A stretch of DNA of 5,553 nt from the NCBI GenBank assembly GCA_019421315.1, contig JAHZFN010000078.1, forward strand, positions 7,351 to 12,903, read 5' to 3'. The translations under genes and the position numbers were made by a program. The notes beneath the pieces are model-generated. The model was not told where the DNA came from and did no database searches. It saw only the letters and a list, made by a program, of their open reading frames with translations. This DNA comes from Peptococcaceae bacterium. Its GTDB lineage: Bacteria > Bacillota > Dehalobacteriia > UBA4068 > UBA4997. Each line of letters starts with the position of its first letter. Positions within the stretch are counted from its first letter, which is position 1. Below are positions 1 to 4,658 of the stretch, one piece after another.

Positions 1-1053
1 GCAGGAATTTTGAATAATTTCCGCAAAGCTCTGACTGCCGTGGGGATTGTAATACCGCCAGCATTTCAAAGTACGGCTGCCGATGGTAACATAACCGGGG
101 TCGTAAAATCTAGTGTTTGTGTTGACCGCCCCCGAATCCAAAGCGGCGGAGGCCGTAACTATCTTAAAGGTTGAACCGGGTTCGTATGTATCCGTCACCA
201 GCATATTTCTGCGGTCCTCGGTTTCCGATTCCTGATAATTATTGGGGTCATAGGTGGGTCGGCTTGCCATCGCCAAAATTTCGCCCGTTTTGGGGTCCAT
301 GGCAATAATGGCGCAGGCCTTTGGCGCAACCTCACTTTCCATCATGGCGTCCAGTTCCCTTTCGGCAAAATACTGAATATTCTCATCAATGGTCAAATAA
401 ATATTTTGTCCGTTTTGAGGAGCGTTGTATTCCTGAATTGCCTGGGGTATGGTGTTTTGCTTGGCGTCATATTCCGTAGAAATACTGCCGTTGACACCGC
501 TCAAAACATCGTTGTAGGAATATTCGATACCTTCCAAGCCTTGGTTATCCACACCCGCAAAGCCCAAAATATTGGCGGCAAGGGTGTTTTTCGGGTAATA
601 ACGCTGAGTTTCTTCCACCACGCTTATTCCCTGCAAATCCGCCTCTCTTATGGCTTCCGCCGCCGTATGATCCGCCTTTCTCTTAATCCAGACAAAAGAT
701 TTGTTACCTGTGATTTTTTCATACACACTGTCTCTGTCCATGTTCAGGGTTTCAGCCAAAAAATCCGCTGTTTTTTCGGCGTTGCCGCTTTTTACAACCT
801 CCGCAGGGTTCGCCGCAATCGAATCGGCGCTTATGCTCACCGCCAGCTTGTTGCCGCTGCGATCCAAAATACTGCCGCGCGACGCCTCAACGTCAACGGT
901 TTTGGTGCGCGCTTCCATCGCCATCTGCTCAAGCTCCGACCCCTGCACCAGGGTGCGGTAACCCAGACCGCCGATAACTATAACAAAAGCAATTAATAAA
1001 AATCCGAAAACCTTCATCTGATTTTTTTTCATGGATATTTTATTTTTTGCCAA
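1..1053 (-). CDS. ftsI: Class B penicillin-binding protein (FtsI/SpoVD type), 5' part, truncated by the window edge
   Basis: Peptidoglycan D,D-transpeptidase that cross-links septal (or, for SpoVD, spore cortex) murein; membrane-anchored with an extracytoplasmic catalytic domain. 351 residues are visible. There is a short basic cytoplasmic tail, one membrane helix at about 14-31, then the non-penicillin-binding domain with the class B signature RGSILDRSG (59-67) and the RYYPKNTLAANILGF block (151-165). The transpeptidase domain begins near 245. The catalytic SxxK motif is EPGSTFK with S294 and K297. The visible end is ...QNSC, so S350-C351 are the first two residues of the SxN motif and the Asn would be the next codon. 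The KTG motif and any PASTA domains lie outside. I chose the TTG at 1053 because AGGATGTG sits 5 nt upstream; the in-frame ATGs at 1032 and 1017 have no Shine-Dalgarno, and 1017 would trim the tail before the membrane helix. Position after ftsL fits FtsI/PbpB; SpoVD is an alternative I cannot exclude. The family call is firm, the paralogue is not. Confidence 0.9.
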   Translation of the reverse strand, partial: MAKNKISMKKNQMKVFGFLLIAFVIVIGGLGYRTLVQGSELEQMAMEARTKTVDVEASRGSILDRSGNKLAVSISADSIAANPAEVVKSGNAEKTADFLAETLNMDRDSVYEKITGNKSFVWIKRKADHTAAEAIREADLQGISVVEETQRYYPKNTLAANILGFAGVDNQGLEGIEYSYNDVLSGVNGSISTEYDAKQNTIPQAIQEYNAPQNGQNIYLTIDENIQYFAERELDAMMESEVAPKACAIIAMDPKTGEILAMASRPTYDPNNYQESETEDRRNMLVTDTYEPGSTFKIVTASAALDSGAVNTNTRFYDPGYVTIGSRTLKCWRYYNPHGSQSFAEIIQNSC

Positions 1054-1058
1054 AATAT

Positions 1059-1066
1059 CACATCCT
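1059..1066 (-). promoter_or_regulatory. Ribosome binding site that selects the TTG start of the PBP gene
   Basis: Read on the minus strand, AGGATGTG differs by one base from AGGAGGTG and ends 5 nt before TTG at 1053. No comparable site precedes the later in-frame ATGs at 1032 and 1017. Confidence 0.65.
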
Positions 1067-1167
1067 AACACTGCACTGCAAAATCTTTTCTTTCAAAAGT
1101 ATATTTTTCTTTTCGGTTATAAATTACTGAATAAAATAATATTTAAGCCATTTCTGCGGAATTTTAT

Positions 1168-1210
1168 GGGTTTTGCCGCCAAACGGGGCGAAACTGCCGC
1201 CAAAATCCCC
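1168..1210 (-). other. Potential RNA hairpin in the leader of the PBP gene
   Basis: On the minus strand GGGATTTTG (1209-1201) can pair with CAAAACCC (1175-1168), giving eight pairs with one bulged A. An inner GGCG/CGCC stem can form within the loop. The segment is markedly more GC-rich than the surrounding gap. It has no U-tract after it, so it does not look like a standard terminator. It may be a structured 5' leader element or simply fortuitous pairing; I recognise no riboswitch class. Confidence 0.3.
1174..1204. repeat. Direct repeat TGCCGCCAAA, two copies, 21-bp period
   Basis: The 10-mer TGCCGCCAAA occurs on the plus strand at 1174-1183 and again at 1195-1204, spaced by two helical turns. 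It lies in the gap between the ftsL-like gene and the PBP gene, inside the possible hairpin. Function unknown. Confidence 0.55.
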
Positions 1211-1284
1211 GAAAAAACAACTTTCCCAATAAACCAAAATATTTCAAGCCAAAATCGACTTGAATTATTTCGGAAATATTATAA

Positions 1285-1310
1285 TTAAGCAATTTCTGCT
1301 TAAATTTAAG
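1285..1310. repeat. Overlapping inverted repeat and 12-bp palindrome in the PBP leader
   Basis: TTAAGCA (1285-1291) and TGCTTAA (1297-1303) form a perfect 7-bp inverted repeat around a 5-nt centre. The perfect palindrome CTTAAATTTAAG (1299-1310) overlaps its right arm. Together they could be a protein-binding site or two mutually exclusive weak RNA hairpins. They lie just downstream of the candidate internal promoter. Confidence 0.45.
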
Positions 1311-1317
1311 GGAAGAT

Positions 1318-1334
1318 ACACAACTATACACTAT
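1318..1334 (-). promoter_or_regulatory. Degenerate MraZ-like repeat pair at the internal promoter
   Basis: On the minus strand, ATAGTGT (1334-1328), three spacer bases and GTTGTGT (1324-1318) form two units of a 10-bp-period repeat. GTTGTGT is identical to the third unit of the putative MraZ operator upstream of mraZ, and ATAGTGT differs from its second unit, AAAGTGT, by one base. It starts 5 nt after a candidate -10, much as the mraZ operator follows its own -10. Only two imperfect units are present, so MraZ binding here is an inference. Confidence 0.35.
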
Positions 1335-1339
1335 CTGTA

Positions 1340-1367
1340 TTTATAATGCAAAAGCATTGTAAATCAA
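1340..1367 (-). promoter_or_regulatory. Candidate sigma-A-type promoter for the PBP gene
   Basis: Minus-strand -35 TTGATT (1367-1362), 16-bp spacer, -10 TATAAA (1345-1340). The spacer carries a perfect inverted repeat, AATGC and GCATT around four bases (1345-1358). It lies immediately after the ftsL-like stop codon and would give the PBP mRNA a leader of roughly 280 nt. The hexamers are reasonable but AT-rich DNA yields such matches easily. Confidence 0.45.
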
Positions 1368-1375
1368 TTAAAAAA

Positions 1376-2011
1376 TTATTTGGCCAAATCAGCAGCTTCA
1401 ACTCTGGCAGCCGACAGCTTGTCCATCAAAGAAGAAAAAGCCCCTATCACAGTGTTCTTTTTGGTCTTTGCGGCGTTGTTGTTTTCTGTTTTTGCCGAAC
1501 CGCTTTGTTCTGCTTGCTTTTGGCTTTCGGTTTGGGTCAAATCTGCGCTTGCCTCGGCTTGGGTTTTGCCGCGGTTTTCGTCTGCCGCAATGTCAGAGGC
1601 TGCTTTGGTATCGGCAATTTTTATATCAGCATACAAAATATTGTTTTCGTCAACCGCAACCATACCGTCCTCGGTGCCTGCATATTGGGCAATTCTTTGG
1701 GGCGATGACAGCTCTTCAACCTCCAGCATCAATCTGTCGTTAACCTCCTGCGCTTCCGCAATATCAGCTTTCAGCTGATTAACGGAATAACCGATTTGGG
1801 TAATTTTCGCCTCAAGGGAAACATAAACAAGACACATTGCAAAAATCACGACAAACAGGCAAACCAGTTTTTGCCTTGGAGAAAGCTTCCGCAAATGACG
1901 TCTGTTGGTCTTTTTTTTGTTCTTATTATTAGTATAGACCTTAAGATGAAGTTCCTGCTCCTCTTCACGATACAGGCTTGTTTCATCATAATACTGCCTT
2001 TGTGGTAACAT
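1376..2011 (-). CDS. ftsL: FtsL-like cell division protein with long C-terminal tail
   Basis: Bitopic divisome protein expected to pair with DivIC/FtsB through its extracytoplasmic coiled coil and activate septal peptidoglycan synthesis. The 211-residue product has a charged cytoplasmic N-terminus (1-47, basic cluster KNKKKTNRR near 30-38), one membrane helix at about 48-66, and a heptad-like coiled coil at about 69-103. This is followed by LSSPQRIAQYA (101-111), which matches the end of the FtsL/DivIC core. Residues 112-211 are an extra tail: low-complexity and rich in Ala, Lys, Gln, Thr and Glu at about 136-185, then a possible amphipathic helix (187-211). FtsL proteins usually have about 90-130 residues, so the tail is unusual. 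The start is firm: GAAAGGAGG ends 7 nt before the ATG. Identification rests on topology and position between rsmH and the PBP gene, because this family is poorly conserved in sequence. Confidence 0.8.
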   Translation of the reverse strand: MLPQRQYYDETSLYREEEQELHLKVYTNNKNKKKTNRRHLRKLSPRQKLVCLFVVIFAMCLVYVSLEAKITQIGYSVNQLKADIAEAQEVNDRLMLEVEELSSPQRIAQYAGTEDGMVAVDENNILYADIKIADTKAASDIAADENRGKTQAEASADLTQTESQKQAEQSGSAKTENNNAAKTKKNTVIGAFSSLMDKLSAARVEAADLAK

Positions 2012-2018
2012 TCTCCAA

Positions 2019-2027
2019 CCTCCTTTC
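2019..2027 (-). promoter_or_regulatory. Strong ribosome binding site of the ftsL-like gene
   Basis: Minus-strand GAAAGGAGG with a 7-nt spacer to the ATG is near-consensus and the strongest site in the window. The 72-nt gap to the rsmH stop contains no evident terminator, so rsmH and ftsL are probably co-transcribed. Confidence 0.8.
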
Positions 2028-2083
2028 GCCCTGATTTTTGCATCTGTATATTAAGTGAGTTTTTCTGTATTTAGAGTTTTTAT

Positions 2084-3019
2084 TTATAATCTTTCAACAC
2101 AGCGCAGCTTGGCGCTTCTGGCTCTGGGGTTAAGCTCTAATTCTTTTTCATCAGCGGTAACGGGTTTTCTGGTGACGATTTTCACCGTCGGTTTTTTGCC
2201 GCAAACACAAATAGGAAAATCGGGCGGGCAAGTGCATCCCTTTGCCCAGGCTTTAAATTGCTCCTTGACAATTCTGTCCTCCAAAGAATGGAAAGTGATA
2301 ACGGAAAGCCTGCCGCCGGGGTTCAGCAAATCCAATGCGTCATCCAACGCCCTCCGCAAAACGCCCAGCTCGTCATTGACGGCAATGCGCAGCGCCTGAA
2401 AGGTTCTTTTGGCGGGGTGCTGTTTTTCTTTGTTGCCTTTCGGCATTGCCCTGCGTATCAAATTCACCAGCTGAAAAGTTGTCAGCAAAGGCTCTTTTTT
2501 TCTGAATTCCACAATCTGCCTGGCAATACGCCGCGAATATCTTTCCTCGCCGTACTGGTAAATAATGTCGGCAATTTCCTCTTCGCTTAAAGCCGCCAGC
2601 AAATCGGCGGCCGTTTTTCCGCCGCCGTTTTGATCCATACGCATATCAAGGGGGGCATCAACCATATAAGAAAATCCTCTTTCACCATCGTCAAGCTGGT
2701 GCGAGGAAACGCCGATATCCAGCAAAATGCCGTCCACCTTATCAATGCCCAAATCCGCCAAAACCTCTTTCATTTGGCAGAAATTGGCTTTTACAGCCGT
2801 AAATCTGCCGCCGAATTGGGCAAGCCTGCCGCTTGCGGCAGCCAACGCCTCGTCGTCTTGGTCAATGCCGATCAATCTGCCGTCGGGAGAGGTTCTAAGC
2901 AAAATATTTTCGCTGTGACCGCCGCCGCCCAAAGTACCGTCAACATACATGCCATCGGTTTTAAGGGCAAGGCTTTCCATGGTCGGTTCCAAAAGAACCG
3001 GAATATGATAAAATTCCAC
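2084..3019 (-). CDS. rsmH: 16S rRNA (cytosine(1402)-N(4))-methyltransferase RsmH
   Basis: Uses S-adenosylmethionine to methylate N4 of C1402 in the decoding centre of 16S rRNA; cytoplasmic. The 311 residues are the usual family length. Visible motifs in order: HIPVLL near the N-terminus; the SAM-binding loop DGTLGGGGHS (27-36); the acidic strand end GIDQDDEAL (51-59); LLDIGVSSHQLD (99-110); GFSYMVDAPLDMRMD (115-129); RTFQALRIAVNDEL (205-218); and SVITFHSLEDR (239-249). A CxC-x6-CxC cluster (C262, C264, C271, C273) near the C-terminus is common in Bacillota homologues. The start is GTG at 3019, preceded by GGGAGGT with a 7-nt spacer; MEFYHIPVLL is the expected family N-terminus. It follows mraZ after 112 nt and precedes ftsL by 72 nt, the classic dcw order. 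No defects seen. Confidence 0.97.
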   Translation of the reverse strand: MEFYHIPVLLEPTMESLALKTDGMYVDGTLGGGGHSENILLRTSPDGRLIGIDQDDEALAAASGRLAQFGGRFTAVKANFCQMKEVLADLGIDKVDGILLDIGVSSHQLDDGERGFSYMVDAPLDMRMDQNGGGKTAADLLAALSEEEIADIIYQYGEERYSRRIARQIVEFRKKEPLLTTFQLVNLIRRAMPKGNKEKQHPAKRTFQALRIAVNDELGVLRRALDDALDLLNPGGRLSVITFHSLEDRIVKEQFKAWAKGCTCPPDFPICVCGKKPTVKIVTRKPVTADEKELELNPRARSAKLRCVERL

Positions 3020-3026
3020 AGTCGCT

Positions 3027-3033
3027 ACCTCCC
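3027..3033 (-). promoter_or_regulatory. Ribosome binding site supporting the GTG start of rsmH
   Basis: Minus-strand GGGAGGT lies 7 nt before the GTG at 3019. Together with the conserved N-terminus this fixes the non-ATG start. Confidence 0.75.
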
Positions 3034-3097
3034 TCTGCCAACAGATATTCCGAGCGATTTTAAACCGCTTGTTTTTTTATTCTCCGCTCTTAACACA

Positions 3098-3127
3098 ACT
3101 ATATAAATTAATTTAATTTTTATGCAA
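3098..3127 (-). promoter_or_regulatory. Weak candidate promoter in the mraZ-rsmH gap
   Basis: Minus-strand TTGCAT (3127-3122), 18-bp spacer, TATAGT (3103-3098). The -35 matches only half of the consensus. The -10 overlaps ATAGTTGTGT (3102-3093), a 10-mer found again just downstream of the candidate PBP promoter (1327-1318). It could supplement rsmH transcription, but the 112-bp gap is very AT-rich and chance is a fair explanation. Confidence 0.2.
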
Positions 3128-3131
3128 AATC

Positions 3132-3587
3132 CTACTCTTCGTCATCGTCAAAATCCACATCAAAATTAATCAGGCTTTCGCCGATTTCGTTAAATCTGGC
3201 GGCAGTTTCGCGGTTTCTTTCGTCCCAGCGTTCTCTGTTCCAGATTTCAATGCGGTTGTTGACGCCGAGAATTGTAACCTCTTTTTCCAGTTCGGCAAAT
3301 TCGCGCAGGTTGGCGGGGATCAAAATTCTGCCCTGCTTATCAAGCTCAACCTCGGAGGCGCCCGCAAAAAGATAACGTGTGAAATCACGCATATCTTTTT
3401 TTGTACTGGAAAGCTTTCTCAGCTGTTTTTCCAAAATGCCCCACTGCTCATATGTATAGATGCACAGGCATTTGTCAAAACCGATGGTAACAATGAAAGC
3501 CGGTCCAAGAGCATTGCGGTATTTGACAGGTATGCTTACCCTGCCTTTTAAGTCGATATTATTTTGACTTGTACCAAAAAACGACAA
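3132..3587 (-). CDS. mraZ: Transcriptional regulator MraZ
   Basis: DNA-binding regulator of the dcw cluster that forms ring-shaped oligomers and binds short direct repeats upstream of its own gene; acts on the nucleoid. From the TTG at 3587 the product has 151 residues, the usual length. Two swapped-hairpin AbrB-type repeats are evident, each with the family DxxGR signature: DLKGR at 12-16 and DKQGR at 83-87. The N-terminus MSFFGTSQNNID aligns with the usual MFMGEYQHNID pattern. The end is acidic (DVDFDDDEE). I chose TTG because GAGGTG lies 6 nt upstream and the family N-terminus begins there. An in-frame extension to a GTG at 3674 would translate through the putative operator and lacks a ribosome binding site. 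mraZ is the first gene of the cluster here and is separated from the preceding unit by a terminator. A putative MraZ operator lies 73 nt upstream, pointing to autoregulation. Confidence 0.97.
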   Translation of the reverse strand: MSFFGTSQNNIDLKGRVSIPVKYRNALGPAFIVTIGFDKCLCIYTYEQWGILEKQLRKLSSTKKDMRDFTRYLFAGASEVELDKQGRILIPANLREFAELEKEVTILGVNNRIEIWNRERWDERNRETAARFNEIGESLINFDVDFDDDEE

Positions 3588-3593
3588 TGCTCT

Positions 3594-3603
3594 CACCTCT
3601 TTC
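3594..3603 (-). promoter_or_regulatory. Ribosome binding site that selects the TTG start of mraZ
   Basis: Minus-strand GAAAGAGGTG contains GAGGTG, a contiguous match to the anti-Shine-Dalgarno, ending 6 nt before TTG at 3587. An in-frame GTG lies within the site itself (3596-3594) and is less likely to be the start. Confidence 0.7.
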
Positions 3604-3660
3604 TTGTTATAACAGTATGGATATTGCTTATGGAAAAAGCCGTGTGTCGCCAAAACCTTA

Positions 3661-3697
3661 CCACTTTTCAACACAACATAACACTTTCTGCCACTTT
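3661..3697 (-). promoter_or_regulatory. Putative MraZ operator: four 7-bp units at 10-bp period
   Basis: Read on the minus strand the units are AAAGTGG (3697-3691), AAAGTGT (3687-3681), GTTGTGT (3677-3671) and AAAGTGG (3667-3661), each separated by exactly 3 bp. Three of four match AAAGTG[G/T], which is the MraZ site described for Mollicutes; the 10-bp period is also that of the E. coli TGGGN-N5 repeats. The array begins about 7 bp after the -10, where a bound regulator would block transcription initiation. Binding by this MraZ is inferred from motif, period and position. Confidence 0.8.
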
Positions 3698-3704
3698 TAT
3701 TTCA

Positions 3705-3733
3705 ATTTTATACCATTTATGGTGATTTTGCAA
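3705..3733 (-). promoter_or_regulatory. Probable sigma-A-type promoter of the mraZ (dcw) operon
   Basis: Minus-strand -35 TTGCAA (3733-3728), 17-bp spacer, -10 TAAAAT (3710-3705). Shifted by two bases, the -10 reads TATAAA (3712-3707) preceded by TGG, forming an extended -10. The start would be near 3699, giving a leader of roughly 110 nt. A second, poorer pair lies upstream: TTGAGA (3753-3748), 17 bp, CAAAAT (3730-3725). Confidence 0.55.
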
Positions 3734-3736
3734 TAC

Positions 3737-3750
3737 AGAACAAACGTTCT
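3737..3750. promoter_or_regulatory. LexA/DinR (SOS box)-like palindrome
   Basis: AGAAC-AAAC-GTTCT. The core GAACAAACGTTC (3738-3749) fits the Gram-positive SOS-box core GAAC-RNRY-GTTC at every position, although the flanking C and G of the full CGAAC/GTTCG form are A and T here. It ends 3 bp upstream of the mraZ -35 and overlaps the -35 and spacer of the alternative upstream promoter. Control of the division cluster by LexA would be an inference. Confidence 0.45.
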
Positions 3751-3769
3751 CAACTATCGTTTTTTCGGA

Positions 3770-3937
3770 TTTCAAATTTTCCCAAACACAATATATCAAC
3801 GCAAAGACCGAGATTTTTTGCCAAAAGCACAACATATTGTTTTCTGTTTCTGTCGAAAAAAAGATTATATTTTTTAATAAATATCGAGTGGAAAATTTTC
3901 CCAAATTCAGCCGCATAAATTTTCAAATTTTTCCAAA
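3770..3937. repeat. Three related A/T-rich motifs upstream of the mraZ promoter
   Basis: On the plus strand TTTCAAATTTTCCCAAA (3770-3786) and TTTCAAATTTTTCCAAA (3921-3937) differ at one of 17 positions. A third copy shares AAATTTTCCCAAA (3893-3905) and extends into the perfect palindrome GGAAAATTTTCC (3890-3901). They lie in the gap between the terminator and the mraZ promoter, where no gene is supported. They could be regulator sites or bent A-tract DNA; the composition makes partial chance similarity possible. Confidence 0.4.
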
Positions 3938-3993
3938 GGAAGTTTTTTAATTTTAGAAATAGCATCGTAAGAAATTCAAAAAAAATTTACAAA

Positions 3994-4023
3994 AAAAAGA
4001 CAATCCTTACGGATTGTCTTTTT
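3994..4023 (-). terminator. Rho-independent terminator of the amidohydrolase/membrane-protein unit
   Basis: GACAATCC (3999-4006) pairs with GGATTGTC (4011-4018) around TTAC, and the flanking A5/T5 runs extend the stem to 13 bp. On the minus strand the hairpin is followed by a run of Ts (3998-3991 and beyond). It begins 25 nt after the stop codon at 4049. The T-run on the other side makes it potentially bidirectional, but no plus-strand gene ends here. Confidence 0.92.
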
Positions 4024-4048
4024 CTAACAATAATTAATACTATTAATA

Positions 4049-4639
4049 TTATTTAACTTTATTTTGCTTTTTTTGGCGATTTTTTTGAAATGCGTAAATC
4101 AAAATTACAACAACCAAAAGTGCCAACAAAGCAATTTCAATATCGCCGACCAGTGTGAACAACCCCAAAGAAGCAAGGGTTACCAAAACGCCTGCAACAA
4201 CCATACCGCCGACCACGGACAACAACGAATAACTAATTCTCATGCCCATCAAATAGGCAATCATGCTTCCCGTCCAAACGCCTGTTCCCGGCAAAGGCAC
4301 GGCAACAAACAAAAACAAGCCCAAAGCGCCTTTTTTGTTCAGCTGTTTGCTTTTGTGCCTGGTTTTATGAATAAGCTTATCCAAATACGGCGCCAATTTC
4401 GGTATTTTATACAGCAAATCAAACAGCTTCGGCAAAATGAGCAAAAGCAAAACCGTAATCAAACCGTTGCCTGCAACGGAAAGCAAAAAGCTTTCCCAAG
4501 CCGACAAACCCAAGGCAATGCCGATGGGAACAGCACCGCGCAGCTCGACAACCGGCAGCATGGAAATCACAAAAACCAGCCATTCAGGCGACAGCCAGCT
4601 GAGACCCGCAACTATACTTTCTATCATGCTCTCTTTCAT
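4049..4639 (-). CDS. Small integral membrane protein, PF06695/COG2426 (putative small multidrug export family)
   Basis: Polytopic inner-membrane protein of a family annotated as putative small multidrug exporters; the transported substrate is unknown and the export role is not established. The 196 residues contain the two re-entrant-like signature regions of the family: PVVELRGAVPIGIALG (29-44, with E32, R34 and G35) and VAVPLPGTGVWTG (112-124). Hydrophobic segments lie at about 20-44, 51-70, 106-132, 137-163 and 167-184. A basic cytoplasmic loop occupies about 88-104 and the tail is basic (KNRQKKQNKVK). I chose the ATG at 4639 because GAGG lies 5 nt upstream and it avoids overlap with the preceding gene. 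The longer frame from 4705 would overlap the amidohydrolase and has no ribosome binding site. It starts 19 nt after the amidohydrolase stop and is followed by a strong terminator, so the two probably share a transcript. Confidence 0.88.
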   Translation of the reverse strand: MKESMIESIVAGLSWLSPEWLVFVISMLPVVELRGAVPIGIALGLSAWESFLLSVAGNGLITVLLLLILPKLFDLLYKIPKLAPYLDKLIHKTRHKSKQLNKKGALGLFLFVAVPLPGTGVWTGSMIAYLMGMRISYSLLSVVGGMVVAGVLVTLASLGLFTLVGDIEIALLALLVVVILIYAFQKNRQKKQNKVK

Positions 4640-4658
4640 AAGCACCTCTGCAATAAAT

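Noticed and set aside
406..996. 196-residue plus-strand open frame opposite the PBP gene
   Set aside because: The minus strand in this stretch encodes an unmistakable class B PBP with RGSILDRSG and EPGSTFK motifs, so this is a shadow.
1031..1288. 85-residue plus-strand open frame across the ftsL-PBP gap
   Set aside because: There is no ribosome binding site, the product resembles chance translation of AT-rich DNA, and it runs opposite to every real gene here.
2043..2083. Short imperfect direct repeats (AAACTC and TACAGA) in the rsmH-ftsL gap
   Set aside because: They are only 6 bp each with unequal spacing, compatible with chance in an A-rich 72-bp gap.
2197..2236. CxC-x6-CxC cysteine cluster in RsmH as a novel metal site
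   Set aside because: This cluster near the C-terminus is common in Bacillota RsmH proteins, so it is not a peculiarity of this window.
3588..3674. In-frame N-terminal extension of MraZ to an upstream GTG at 3674
   Set aside because: It would translate through the repeat operator, has no ribosome binding site and makes a 180-residue MraZ. The TTG at 3587 has GAGGTG at 6 nt and restores the family N-terminus.
3668..3965. Two overlapping minus-strand frames upstream of mraZ (71 and 82 residues)
   Set aside because: They lie in AT-rich DNA, have no convincing ribosome binding site, give Lys/Phe/Asn-rich products typical of chance frames, and overlap the promoter and repeat motifs.
4033..4047. 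Perfect AT inverted repeat ATTAATA-C-TATTAAT between the stop codon and the terminator
   Set aside because: It contains only A/T pairs in its arms, lies in very AT-rich DNA and adds nothing to the strong terminator beside it.
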